Source of the DNA: Alistipes sp.
Lineage (GTDB): Bacteria > Bacteroidota > Bacteroidia > Bacteroidales > Rikenellaceae
DNA: 64,000 nucleotides
Reading direction: 5' to 3'
NCBI GenBank assembly: GCA_017504485.1
Contig: JAFVRC010000014.1
Span: forward strand, 1 to 64,000
The notes under the pieces were generated by a model. It saw nothing but the letters and a program-made list of their open reading frames with translations, ran no database searches and was not told the origin of the DNA. Of this stretch, positions 50,575 through 61,000 are shown piece by piece. The translations under genes and the position numbers were made by a program. Every line of letters starts with the position of its first letter. Position 1 is the first letter of the stretch.

Positions 50575-52296
50575 TTACAATCCATACTTTGCATACTCAT
50601 CGTTATCGAGTGCACCACCGGTCAGAGCAACCTGCTCGTCGGCGATTGGATAGTACTCGCGGCAAGGGTAATCCTTGATATTCTCCTTGAGGCGCGTACC
50701 ACCGAACTTCATCACGCGGTCGTACCAGATACCCCAACGGATAAGATCGTGACGGCGGTTGAACTCGCCGAGCAGCTCACGAGCGCACTCGTCCTGAATC
50801 TCCGCGAGGAGCGAGTCCTCGGTGTGGTCACCGGCCGAAACGGTCTTGATACCGGCGCGGTTCTTCACCTCGTTCAGGTAGGCACACGCAAGATCCATAT
50901 CGCCACGGCGCAGGTGACACTCGGCCAAGCAGAGCAGAGCACCGGCATAACGGAAAATCTTGTGGTTGTTGCTGTCGTAGGTGTAGATCATACCGAAGCA
51001 CCAGAACTTGTTGCCGAGGTATGGACGATCCTGTCCCGAGTCGAGGCCCGAGAACCACTTGATCGACGGCTCAACATTTCTACGATCCTCCGTCTTGTCA
51101 TAACCGACCCAACGCCAAGCCAACGTACCGGCATTGTCGCCATTGTTGATTATCGTACCATCCTGATTGTAGTATGCACAACGGCGGTCGAGCGTGTTGT
51201 TGGCATAGGTGAAGAGGGCCTTGTTCTGATAGCGTATGCCATCTACCGTGAAGTCGTTATCGTAGAGGATAACACCCGGACGGTACGGCGAGGTGGTACG
51301 CTGCTGGTCGCCCATCTCCGGAATACCCACACCGGCATAGTAGTCGCCGGTATGCTCATCGGCATACTCGTCGTCATCCATCTCGTCACCCTCCTCAACG
51401 GTAACCGTCGAGCGCGATGGCGTAACTACCGAAGCGAGCGTATGGGTTACCTCGTAACCATACTCGTTGTAGGTGTTCGACGACTCAAGAATCGACTCGC
51501 CCACGAACTTCTTGCCAAACGGAATATCCGAGAGCGGATACTTACCGTTGAGCGAACCCTCCGGTGCACCCGGACCATTACCATAAATCTCCTCAATCTT
51601 GTTGAAGAATGTGATGGCATCGCCCCAACGCTTCGTCCACATAGCCATCTTACCACCGAGGAAGAGGCCTACGGCAGCACCAATACGGTGATCAGGGTTG
51701 TCATATGTGCGCTGGAATGGCAGAGCCTCCTTCTCGAGAATCCAGTACTGCAACTCGTCAATCATCGCATTACGGGTATCCTCGGCCGACATACGCGGCA
51801 GGTGAGTAATCTCATAGTTGTTCTTGTCGGTCACCTCATCGAGGTAGAACGGCACGTTGCCAAAGTTGTTGGTCAACGTGTAGTAGTAGAATGCACGCAA
51901 GATAACACACTCGGCGAAGAGGGGATCCTTCTCTGCCTCTGTGAGAGGTGCACGCTCGATAGCGGCATAAATGGCGTTACAACGCATCACGCCGACATAG
52001 CAGTTATTCCAAAGGTTATCGCCAAACTGCGGGTCCACAGGCGAGAAGTTCGACGTACCGTCCTTCTTATCGTAACGCGTGTAGTAGTAGAGGTCAGTCG
52101 CCACCTCCGTATGGGCGAAATACTGATACGAGCCATAGATGCTCTTCAACGGAATGTAACAACCGTTGAGACCCGTTATAATCTGCGGCACGGTCTGGTA
52201 GTAGTTCTCAGGCATCGACGACGACACCACCTTCTCCTCCAGCGTGCAGCTCGACATCACAAGTGCCGAAAGTAATATTACAAATATCCTTTTCAT
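50575..52296 (-). CDS. SusD/RagB-family outer-membrane lipoprotein
   Basis: 573 aa, lipobox LVMSSC. SusD proteins form the surface lid of the SusC channel and bind the nutrient. The TPR-type helices are seen in GLNGCYIPLKSIYGSY, CNAIYAAIERAPLTEAEKDP...ECVILRAFYYYTLTNNFGNVP and the C-terminal LCLAECHLRRGDMDLACAYLNEVKNRAG...ECARELLGEFNRRHDLIRWG, which are family signatures. It begins 2 bp after the SusC stop. Confidence 0.94.
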   Translation of the reverse strand: MKRIFVILLSALVMSSCTLEEKVVSSSMPENYYQTVPQIITGLNGCYIPLKSIYGSYQYFAHTEVATDLYYYTRYDKKDGTSNFSPVDPQFGDNLWNNCYVGVMRCNAIYAAIERAPLTEAEKDPLFAECVILRAFYYYTLTNNFGNVPFYLDEVTDKNNYEITHLPRMSAEDTRNAMIDELQYWILEKEALPFQRTYDNPDHRIGAAVGLFLGGKMAMWTKRWGDAITFFNKIEEIYGNGPGAPEGSLNGKYPLSDIPFGKKFVGESILESSNTYNEYGYEVTHTLASVVTPSRSTVTVEEGDEMDDDEYADEHTGDYYAGVGIPEMGDQQRTTSPYRPGVILYDNDFTVDGIRYQNKALFTYANNTLDRRCAYYNQDGTIINNGDNAGTLAWRWVGYDKTEDRRNVEPSIKWFSGLDSGQDRPYLGNKFWCFGMIYTYDSNNHKIFRYAGALLCLAECHLRRGDMDLACAYLNEVKNRAGIKTVSAGDHTEDSLLAEIQDECARELLGEFNRRHDLIRWGIWYDRVMKFGGTRLKENIKDYPCREYYPIADEQVALTGGALDNDEYAKYGL

Positions 52297-52298
52297 AA

Positions 52299-55200
52299 TT
52301 AGTAACGTATTTTAAGGCTGATGGTATAAACTCGAGCACGCGGATAAGCACCGTTGTCGAAGCGACGGATGCTGCCCGATGTCGATACGTCTGGGTCGTA
52401 GCCGTTATAACCTGTCCAGAGGAAGGCATTCTGCACGTTGGCAGCCACCGTGATGTCACGCAGGTAGCGCGTCTTCTTCTTCAGGTCAAAGCGGTAGCTG
52501 ATGCTTGCGTTCTGCAGACGCAGATACGATGCATCGTGCAGGATACGCTGGCTCGGATAGGAGTCGGCACCCATACGCGCTGCCGGAATATCCGACCAAG
52601 GGTTACGAACCGGATGCCAAGCGTTAATCATATAACGATACTGGTTACGCGTCGTAGCACCGCTACCCATACCGATCTCCGAGAGGTTGTAAATCTTACC
52701 ACCGAGCGAGTAGGTGAAGTAGAGGCCGATCGAGAGGTTCTTGATAATCTTGAACGTATTGTTGAAACCACCATTGATGAGCGGATCCGACGAACCCATA
52801 TATACGAGGTCGGCATCACTCAACAGACCGTCGTGGTTTACATCGACGTACTTAGGCACACCCGGCTTCTTGTCGTAGGTGCCGTAGGCCTTGGTAGTCT
52901 TGTTCTCCTCGATCTCCTGTGCATTGTGCCATACACCGGCGAACTGGAAGCCCCAAAGCGAGTTTGCAGGATAGCCCTTCACATAACCGTAGGCCATCTT
53001 ACCACCCGTCGAGTAGGTTGCGATATAAGGGATATCCGAACCGAGGTCGGTCACAATCTGGCGGTTGTGGCTGACGGTGAGGGTCGTAGTCCACTGGAAC
53101 TTCGGACGCGAGATATTACGCGAGGTAATCGAGAACTCGACACCCGTATTTCGCGTGCTACCGATGTTCATATAACGCTTGCTGAAACCCGACTGTGTAG
53201 GGTTATTCACGTTCATCAGCAGGTCGGTCGTGTAGGAGAGGTAACCCTCGACGGTCATCGTAACGCGGTTGTTCAGGACTGCGAAGTCAACACCCACATT
53301 GTACGAATCGGTCTTCTCCCACGTCAGGTTAGGGTTGTCGAGGCGGGTTGGGTAGTAAGCCACATCCTGCACATCGTTGAAGAGCCAGCCCGAAACGCTG
53401 TTCGACAGCGACATCTGCGACACATAGTTTGCCACGGCGTCGTTACCCGAGCGACCGGCACTGAGACGAATCGAGAGGTCCGAAAGCCAATCTACGCTCT
53501 TCAACCAACGCTCGTTGTTGAGACTCCACTTGAAGGCGGCAGCAGGGAAGAAGCCCCACTTGTGGCCATCAGCGAAGGCCGACGAACCATCGTAACGCAT
53601 CGTGAGCGTAGCGTGGTAACGGCCCTTATACGAATATGTTGCACGGCCGAGTACCGAAAGACGTTGCGTCTCCTTGAACGAGCTCGAGCCCGTCAGGTTA
53701 CGACGGTCGGGCACCGACCCCATATTGTAGAATGTTACGTTATCATCGAGATAGCCGACACCCTTCATACTCTCGGAATCAATCTTGATGTTCTGCGCCG
53801 TGAAACCGGCCATAATGCTGAACTTATGCGCCTTCTTGAAAGTGCGGTTGTAGGTCAGCGTGGTCTCGCTCAACAGACGCGTATTGTCCGTATTCGAGCG
53901 CGAGGCCGTACCTCCCTTATGACGCTTCAGTGCTACAGGCAGGAACGAAGGCGAGTATGTAAACGTATCCGTATCGGCCGTCGTGTACGAGAAGCGCGAG
54001 AGGAGCTTCAAGCCCTTGTAGAGCGTCAACTCGATGTAAGGGGCCATATTGAGTGTACGCGTGATACGGTCGTTGGTCGTATGGATAGCCAAGAAGTACG
54101 GGTTGTTATAGACCGAACCACCATTCACACCGTTATCGCCGAGGATGTTCCACGTCGAGTTAGGGTCCTGCATAGGGTTCACTGCGATAGCGCAGGTCGT
54201 TGACGTACCGCTAATCTTCACCTTGGCACGGTTCTGGTCGCGGTAGGTGTACGAGAGGTTGATACCAACCTTCATCCACTTGAAGAGTTCCTGGTCGAAC
54301 TTCAGACGAGTGGTCAGACGCTGCATACCCGAGTTCACAACCACACCGGCCTCATCGTCATAGGCCGCCGAGAAGTAAGCCTTCGACTTCTTGCCACCAC
54401 CCGACAACGAGAGGAAGTACGACTGGCGGATACCGGTGTTGGTCAATACATCAACCCAATCGGTACCTACACCAAATGCCTCCGGATTCTCAAACGAATA
54501 GCTGCTCGACGAGCGCTTGTAGTAGCCCTTGTCCGGAAGCCAATAGTTGCTCTGACCCATATACGACACATCATTACGGAATGCTGCGAACTCCGTAGCA
54601 TTCATAATGTCGAGCTCCCGCGGAATCTCCGAGATACCCACCTTGGCATTGAACGTAATGCTGAACTTGTTGCTGTCGCCTCCGTGCGTCGTCACGAGGA
54701 TGACACCGTTGGCACCACGCGAACCGTAGATAGCCGTCGAAGAGGCATCCTTCAGCACGGTCACATTCTTGATATCGGCAGGGTTGATGTCCGAGAAGTT
54801 CTCCACGGCATCCATCACACCATCGACAACGATAAGCGGCTCATTCGACGCGTTAATCGAGCGCGAACCACGCACACGAATTGTCGAACCTGCGCCCGGC
54901 TCACCATCGGCCGTCACGATATCCACACCGGCAACACGACCTTGCAGCGCCTCATCGGCCGAGAGAACAGGCATATCGGTAAGCTCCTCCATGTTAATCG
55001 AGGCCACCGAACCCGTAATATCACTCTTCTGCTGCTGACCGTAACCGATTACGACAACCTCGTTAATCGACACATTCTCCGGTTTGAGCACAATATTTAA
55101 CTGCGTGCGGGTACCGACGCGCTCCACAACCTCGACATAACCGAGGAACGAGAACGAGAGCTGGTCATCCTGCTTCGCCTTGATGGTAAATTTACCATTC

Positions 55201-55385
55201 ATATCGGTCGTGGTACCTGTCGAAGTGCCGACAACAACAACCGTAGCACCAATCATTGGCTGACCTTCGGAGTCGAATACCTGTCCCGAAATATTACGCG
55301 GCTTCTGGGCCATAGCCGTCTGTGTGGCAAACGCAGCCACGAGACACAACACCGCGAACGAAAGTTTATGAATAAAGTGTTTCAT
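52299..55385 (-). CDS. SusC/RagA-family TonB-dependent outer-membrane transporter
   Basis: 1028 aa with a signal peptide (ending TAMA). Domains in order: a carboxypeptidase-regulatory-like domain (about 32-110, ISGQVFDSEGQPMIGATVVVVG), plug (about 115-235, VVVIGYGQQQKSDITGSVASI and NASNEPLIVVDGV), then a 22-strand barrel to the C-terminal aromatic VYTISLKIRY. Forms the gated channel for nutrient uptake with SusD. The substrate is unknown; the neighbouring BACON and fimbrillin-like proteins give no clear hint. Confidence 0.95.
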   Translation of the reverse strand: MKHFIHKLSFAVLCLVAAFATQTAMAQKPRNISGQVFDSEGQPMIGATVVVVGTSTGTTTDMNGKFTIKAKQDDQLSFSFLGYVEVVERVGTRTQLNIVLKPENVSINEVVVIGYGQQQKSDITGSVASINMEELTDMPVLSADEALQGRVAGVDIVTADGEPGAGSTIRVRGSRSINASNEPLIVVDGVMDAVENFSDINPADIKNVTVLKDASSTAIYGSRGANGVILVTTHGGDSNKFSITFNAKVGISEIPRELDIMNATEFAAFRNDVSYMGQSNYWLPDKGYYKRSSSSYSFENPEAFGVGTDWVDVLTNTGIRQSYFLSLSGGGKKSKAYFSAAYDDEAGVVVNSGMQRLTTRLKFDQELFKWMKVGINLSYTYRDQNRAKVKISGTSTTCAIAVNPMQDPNSTWNILGDNGVNGGSVYNNPYFLAIHTTNDRITRTLNMAPYIELTLYKGLKLLSRFSYTTADTDTFTYSPSFLPVALKRHKGGTASRSNTDNTRLLSETTLTYNRTFKKAHKFSIMAGFTAQNIKIDSESMKGVGYLDDNVTFYNMGSVPDRRNLTGSSSFKETQRLSVLGRATYSYKGRYHATLTMRYDGSSAFADGHKWGFFPAAAFKWSLNNERWLKSVDWLSDLSIRLSAGRSGNDAVANYVSQMSLSNSVSGWLFNDVQDVAYYPTRLDNPNLTWEKTDSYNVGVDFAVLNNRVTMTVEGYLSYTTDLLMNVNNPTQSGFSKRYMNIGSTRNTGVEFSITSRNISRPKFQWTTTLTVSHNRQIVTDLGSDIPYIATYSTGGKMAYGYVKGYPANSLWGFQFAGVWHNAQEIEENKTTKAYGTYDKKPGVPKYVDVNHDGLLSDADLVYMGSSDPLINGGFNNTFKIIKNLSIGLYFTYSLGGKIYNLSEIGMGSGATTRNQYRYMINAWHPVRNPWSDIPAARMGADSYPSQRILHDASYLRLQNASISYRFDLKKKTRYLRDITVAANVQNAFLWTGYNGYDPDVSTSGSIRRFDNGAYPRARVYTISLKIRY

Positions 55386-55388
55386 TTG

Positions 55389-56378
55389 CTACCTCTCCTC
55401 ACTTTTAAGGGTGAATATAATAGGATATACGGCAGGTGTTCCCGACTGTACCGGCGCGATTACGATAGGCTCATCTTCGCCCTCGCCTTCGCCTTCGCCC
55501 TCGCCATCATCCTCGTCCTCCTGCAGAAGCGAAGCTCCGGCCGAAAGATAAGAGGCCGACTTGTCGATTTCGAGCGGTAACATAGCCATCCATGCCATAG
55601 GCGAGGCATAGAGGAAGTCGTAACGAGCCTCCGTAGCGATATACGGATAGTTCATAAACTGCGCAGCAACGCAGTCAGTCAGGTTGTTGGCCAACAGCGG
55701 CGCGTGGCAGGCGAACTGCCAAGCATAGAGCTCCGACGTAGGGCCTACCTCCGGATCAACCTCCACGTCCGTATAAGGGCGGCCGTACTTTTCGAGGTCG
55801 ATTCGCGACACAGCGTTCATATTCAACGCGAACACCCATTTGGCGTTACCCGGATACTCGGACTTGTCAATCGTCTCACTGATGATGTACGACACCTGCT
55901 CGGTGCGCTGCAGGCACTCGGCCTCGGTCGTACCTTTAATGAGCGAAGCGACAATGTAGTAAGTCGAGTTGTAGTCGAAGAACAGTGCGCTCAAGCCAAG
56001 CGTGCTGTTTTGGACATCTCTCAACTCGGTCAGAGGGTTCTTCGAGATAGCATAGGCTACAACCTTGTCCGTCGCAGAGAGGGCCTTGTTGTACTCGTTA
56101 GTCTCGCAGAGAGCGTCAATCTCGTCTATCGTCGATGCTGGAGCGAGCAGCAGAACCAACTCCACACCATTGTTCATCTGGGCATTGACATAGTCGAGAG
56201 CAGAGGAAATGTCGATATTTTCGACATCATTCAGATTACAGAAGAGTGTCTTTTGCTCCGTCGTTGTGAGCTGACCCACCTCGGCCGAAACCTCATGGTC
56301 GCGCATCACGAGCTTCTCCTTCGTACAAGATGCGAGGAGGCAAGACACCGTAAGCAATGTATATAAAATTCGTTTCAT
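55389..56378 (-). CDS. Hypothetical lipoprotein upstream of SusC
   Basis: 329 aa from MKRILYTLLTVSCLLASC, lipobox LLASC. The mature part alternates helices and strands (VELVLLLAPASTIDEIDALCE, LGLSALFFDYNSTYYIVASLI, KWVFALNMNAVSRIDLEKYG), and near the C-terminus is an acidic Gly-Glu run. No known family. Its ATG overlaps the stop of the upstream BACON gene by one base (TAATG), so the two are coupled. Strand and loop order faintly recalls a degenerate EEP fold, but no catalytic residues are evident. Confidence 0.65.
   Translation of the reverse strand: MKRILYTLLTVSCLLASCTKEKLVMRDHEVSAEVGQLTTTEQKTLFCNLNDVENIDISSALDYVNAQMNNGVELVLLLAPASTIDEIDALCETNEYNKALSATDKVVAYAISKNPLTELRDVQNSTLGLSALFFDYNSTYYIVASLIKGTTEAECLQRTEQVSYIISETIDKSEYPGNAKWVFALNMNAVSRIDLEKYGRPYTDVEVDPEVGPTSELYAWQFACHAPLLANNLTDCVAAQFMNYPYIATEARYDFLYASPMAWMAMLPLEIDKSASYLSAGASLLQEDEDDGEGEGEGEGEDEPIVIAPVQSGTPAVYPIIFTLKSEER
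55476..55505 (-). repeat. Hexanucleotide repeat encoding Gly-Glu
   Basis: Five YTCGCC units in a row (plus-strand view) encode the acidic GEGEGEGE stretch near the C-terminus of the lipoprotein. As whole codons are repeated, slippage would change length and not frame. Confidence 0.6.
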
Positions 56379-57016
56379 TATTCGCTTTGCTTTTGAGTGA
56401 GTGTGCAATAAACGGTTGTAGCATCACCCCACGCATCGGTGAAGGTTACTTCGATAGTGCTCTGACGCTCTACGCCCGTGTTCTCACCGAACACTACGTC
56501 GAGAGCTTTGTTGTTGCTGGCGATAGCCACACTCCTAACCCACGACTCCGTTGCACGGCACACGATCGAAGGGTGCTGCTCGCTGGTGAGGTTAGTGTCA
56601 AACGGCACCTGAGCCTCTACTTCGTAGGCCTCGGCAACAACGTCTGTCAGATTCATAAACGGTGTAAGACCGCGTTGCTTAACTCGGATTGTGTCGGCCG
56701 TATATTTATCGTGCGTAGCGATAACGACGTGACCTACACGGTTGAAGTTTCTACGGGCAGCGGTCGATTCATTCGAGTCGTGATGAATCATCACGGCATA
56801 GTTGCCCTCGACGAGGCTCTCGTCAACGTGCAACCACTCATCAAGCGCAATGGCCTGCCATACGCCTGTAGTGGCGATAGCAACAGGGAAGCTACCCTTG
56901 GCTGCCGACACCTCGGTCTCGGCGATGAGCTTACCCTGGGTTACCAGTACCTCCTTCGTACAAGAGGCGAGGAGCAGGGCCGCCATCAAAGAGATTAAAT
57001 AAAATTGTTTTTTCAT
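56378..57016 (-). CDS. BACON-like lipoprotein
   Basis: 212 aa, lipobox LLLASC. Two tandem beta-sandwich units: VSAAKGSFPVAIATTGVW...WLHVDES...DTIRVKQRG and YEVEAQVPFDTNLTSEQHP...STIEVTFTDAWGDATTVYCTLTQKQ; ending in the (V/L)(K/T)Q typical of BACON strands. Probably a surface binding or spacer protein. It lies between the fimbrillin-like protein and the lipoprotein before SusC. Confidence 0.72.
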   Translation of the reverse strand: MKKQFYLISLMAALLLASCTKEVLVTQGKLIAETEVSAAKGSFPVAIATTGVWQAIALDEWLHVDESLVEGNYAVMIHHDSNESTAARRNFNRVGHVVIATHDKYTADTIRVKQRGLTPFMNLTDVVAEAYEVEAQVPFDTNLTSEQHPSIVCRATESWVRSVAIASNNKALDVVFGENTGVERQSTIEVTFTDAWGDATTVYCTLTQKQSE

Positions 57017-57050
57017 ATCTATAAACTTTTCAATTTTTTAGACACTTTGA

Positions 57051-57938
57051 CTAATTGAACGTACCCGACTCAAAGTCGAAGTCGCCCGCTCCGTAGTCGT
57101 AATTAATATCTTGCACAGCACAGTCGGTAATCTTCGCGCGCTCGACAACAAACGGACCCTTCACCGGTTTGGTTACAGCCCACTCCTTACCCTCGGCATC
57201 GGTTCCGTAGAATCCGAATACGAAGTTCTCGTAGGTGCCCGGAGCAGCAACAACCCATATATCGAGTGGTGCGGCCTCCGAGCTATTCTGGCCACCGATG
57301 TTCGACACCCTGACAACCTGCGATGCATTTGTCATGAAAGGCTCAACGCCATCCACAAAGGCGACATCACCCACAATATTCGAGTCGTAGCCCTCCTCGA
57401 TATTGCGCACCGTGAAGCGCATCGTCTCGACACCCTTCATATCGAGCTGTGCCGAAACGTGCAACAAGCCAACGTTGTGAGTCAGCGTGAAGTGCTCCTC
57501 AACGGCCATACCCACAAACACGACATTGTTGCTGATATGGTTGAGGGCCGACGCGTAGTACACCTGCTCGGCAGGGATTGTTTGACGATACTCCAAGAGC
57601 GGAGCGTAGCCGCCCTTGCTGTAAGGATAGTAAGCCAGAAACTCTCCGGCAATGGTCTCACCATAGAACTCGCCCACCTTCTCGCCAACAGTTGACGAGA
57701 GCAGGTCGTAACGACTGTTTACGCCCTTCACCGAGCCGTAAATGCCGAGGTGGTCGGAGGTGCTCCAAGTGTGTTCGAGCACATCATCGAGGCCCTCGAA
57801 TACGATTGGCTCGATTTCGGCCGTTACCATCGTAGTCTGCTTCACCTCTACCTCGGGGTCGGCAGTCTCCTTCAGGAGTTCCGAACACGAAACAAGTGCG
57901 AAAGCAAACATTGTCGTTATATATATTGCAGTTTTCAT
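57051..57938 (-). CDS. Fimbrillin-like lipoprotein
   Basis: About 295 aa from MKTAIYITTMFAFALVSC, lipobox ALVSC. The fimbrillin-type pattern is seen in TWSTSDHLGIYGS (W..GD.I.I), EFLAYYPYSKGG, and the DIWVVAAPGTYENFVFGFYGTDAEG block. Such proteins form Mfa/FimA-like pili subunits or surface-bound adhesins in Bacteroidales. A longer start at 57959 is possible; I prefer 57938 because the signal peptide begins there. No FimB or Mfa2-type anchor gene is seen. Confidence 0.65.
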   Translation of the reverse strand: MKTAIYITTMFAFALVSCSELLKETADPEVEVKQTTMVTAEIEPIVFEGLDDVLEHTWSTSDHLGIYGSVKGVNSRYDLLSSTVGEKVGEFYGETIAGEFLAYYPYSKGGYAPLLEYRQTIPAEQVYYASALNHISNNVVFVGMAVEEHFTLTHNVGLLHVSAQLDMKGVETMRFTVRNIEEGYDSNIVGDVAFVDGVEPFMTNASQVVRVSNIGGQNSSEAAPLDIWVVAAPGTYENFVFGFYGTDAEGKEWAVTKPVKGPFVVERAKITDCAVQDINYDYGAGDFDFESGTFN

Positions 57939-57975
57939 ATTCCGCATATCTTTATTCATTTATTCTCTTGCCTTA

Positions 57976-57999
57976 CCCCCTCGCTCATAGCCGAGGGGG
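57976..57999 (-). promoter_or_regulatory. Hairpin between the giant repeat gene and the fimbrillin gene
   Basis: CCCCCTCG and CGAGGGGG form an 8-bp GC-rich stem without a T run. Within an operon it may set relative expression by mRNA processing or stability. Confidence 0.4.
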
Positions 58000-58021
58000 A
58001 TGTCGGCATCACTTAATTTCG

Positions 58022-61000
58022 TTATTCGCCTATATTTTCAGAGTTATCAGGTGTTTCGGTATTCTCACCGCCCTCCGGTTGCTCCGGCTGCTCCGGCTGC
58101 TCCGGTTGTGGCTGCCAACTTGTAGGCGACACACCATCCCAGTACTCATTACGGCCCGAGTTATTTGCATTCTGGCCATAGATGTAGTTGTAGAAGTTGT
58201 CTGGCAACACGTCGTTACCGACCTCACCACGCACTACGCGACCACCGGCAGCACACTCGGTTGCCATACCGCGCAAGTCACCATACGAGTCTGTCGCAGG
58301 AATCTCACCCGAAATTGAACCGGCCTTACCACCGAAACCATAGATTGCACCGGAACTCATACAGTACTTGGTCTGACGACCCGCACGCAAACCCGACGTA
58401 CCACGGCCCGTGATACCGCCCACGTTGGTCACGCCACCCACGTTACCGCGGTTGATACAGTACTCAACCCAGCACTCGTTGTGGGCCGTTCCCGCAACAT
58501 CATTCGTTGGCGTAGCCGAACCCTCGTAGCTGTAACCCACGATACCGCCGACATACGAGCTTACGAGTACACCATCCACCGACACGAGGTAGTAGCTTGG
58601 CGAGGTGATGATATTGTTTGTCGAGTCGAAGCGAAGACCTACGTTACCCTCGTTCACGCAGTAGCTGTCCGGCGTACCGACAACGCGGCCATAGGAACGC
58701 TGATAACCCACGAGACCACCCAAGCAACCGCACCAACCATAGATATTACCATAGTTGCGGCACGACTTGACGGTTGGCAAATGGAAATCGCTGGCAAGCT
58801 GCGCTCCCGCATCGCGGTTAGGCTCGACACCACCGTGCATATATCCTACGATACCGCCGGCAGAATAGTCGCCCAGGCCGTACTCTACCGGGCCATTCTC
58901 GACCGAAGGGTCAAACTGAATATCGCCATAGTTTTCGCACTCGCGGCACTCGAAGTCCGTAGCCGAGAGCGACTCGTAGCTCGTGTTCAAAGCACCCACG
59001 AGACCTACGATACCACCGGCGAACGACTGCGTTGCCTGATGCGACTTCGAGCGGCGGCTGATGTTACCGTAGTTCTTGCATCGCTCAACGAGAATCTTGA
59101 GTTGGTAGTCGGTACCACTCAGCGTACTCATCAGGTTAGCGATGATACCGCCGGCACTAGGATGCTCCATACACGACGAGTCGGAGAGGTGGAAGCTACC
59201 GTAGTTCGTACAGTCGCTGATAGTGTAGTCAGCCAGCGTAGCTGTCTGCTGATAGATGAAGCCGATGTGGCCTGCCATGTGCAAGAATTGGTTATTCTCG
59301 CCCGACGGACCCTCAACGGTGATATTACCGTGCTCCTTACTGTTGAGCTTACCGTTCGTACAGTTGCGATATGTCAGCTTGGCCACCGATATATCGCCGA
59401 CAATACCGGCCAACGATACCGACGAAGCGTAGAGAGCATTCGGCATATGGATATTACCCGTATTATGGCACTCCTCGACGAGGGTTGTCATGTTCACATT
59501 GCCGGCGACGTGGCGGATACGGCCAATTACACCGGCGATGTTGATACGGTTGTAGTAATAGTAGTCACGACGACCGTTGTAGTTATATACGTTGGCCAAC
59601 TCGTCGTGCGTAAGGTTCTTGACCGTGCGCGGGCCACCATTTACGGTAATGTTACCGCTGTTGGTCATGTTCACGAAGGTCATCTCGAGGGCTGCCGTAG
59701 TATCGGTAGCTACGTATGCAACCACACCACCGACACACATAGGCTCGGTGCAGCGGTCTGCATCATCCGGAATACCGACAACGTCGAATACGATATTACC
59801 GCTGTTCGATGCATCGTGAATGTGGTGCCAGATACGGCCCGACACACCGCCGACGCTCAAACCGTTGTTATCGGTTGTCGCAAGACCCTTCGAGTAGATG
59901 TTACCCGAGTTCACAGCATCGCATACGTTGTAGGCGAAGCCCGTACAGCCTCCCATATCCATCTGACCGCCGGTAACCGTACCCTCGAAGGATATATCAC
60001 CGCTGTTGTTCAGGTTGTTGAGTGCGCTGTTGTGCGTACTGTTGTACGAGTAGCCCTGACAGCCACCGATAGCCGAGTCACCCGTGCACGTACCCTTGAA
60101 CGATAGGTTACCTGTGTTGGTGAGGCCCGTCACGGCCTGACCGGCCGACGAGTTACGACCGAGGCAGCCACCCATAAAGAGTCGAGCCACGAGGTCGGAC
60201 TCAAACTTCACGTTACCGTGGTTCTCGAAATTCGAGATTATCTCGGTCGAGTTCGAAGCGACGAAGCCAGCCACACCACCGAGGTCGTTGTAATCAGCCT
60301 TCGAGTAGGTCTTACCAAGGAACTCCACGTCGCCATAGTTCGTACAGCCCGTAGGAGCCGTCTCGGCCTTGAGATAACCACCGATTACACCACCCATACA
60401 GATCGACGAGGCGTCGTTCGGAAGGTCGAGACCAAAGGTCTCACCGGCGAACACCACCTTGCCATCCGTCGAGCCGGCCTGACCATTCGTACAGCCCGAC
60501 ATCGAGATTGAGCGGTTCGTACCGGCCTCCGCACGGCCCAACACGCCACCGACATATACGGCACCGCGCGTCTTGGCGTTATAAGTTACGTTACCGAGGT
60601 TCGACGAGTTGGTGAGAGCGCCATTCTGCAACGAACCCACAACACCGCCGATGCACGAAGTACCGCTACCATCGGCATCCATATCTTCCATATCTATCGT
60701 GTATGCCACGGTTACATCGCCGTAGTTCTGACAGTTAATCACATCGGCATTTGCGGAGGCTACAACACCACCCACCTGTATCGCGTTCGTTGCGCGAGCA
60801 CCGCGGATGCGACCATTGATTACGAGGTCGCCGTAGCTGTTACAGCCGTTGATAGGAGCGCCGAGGCTACCCACCAAGCCACCGATGTAGAATGTCGAGG
60901 TCGAGGTATTGTCCAGAGCATCGAGCGTACCGTTGAACTCGAAGAGACCGTAGTTCGACGAAGTCTCAATCTTGGCACCACCGGACACATTACCTGCGAG

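Noticed and set aside
50401-52275. Long plus-strand open frame (624 codons)
   Set aside because: Mirror of the SusD-family gene; no family motif and no start signal. SusD signatures on the minus strand are unmistakable.
58481-60106. Plus-strand open frame (541 codons)
   Set aside because: Antisense to the repeat lipoprotein; its repetitive make-up only reflects the repeats on the other strand.
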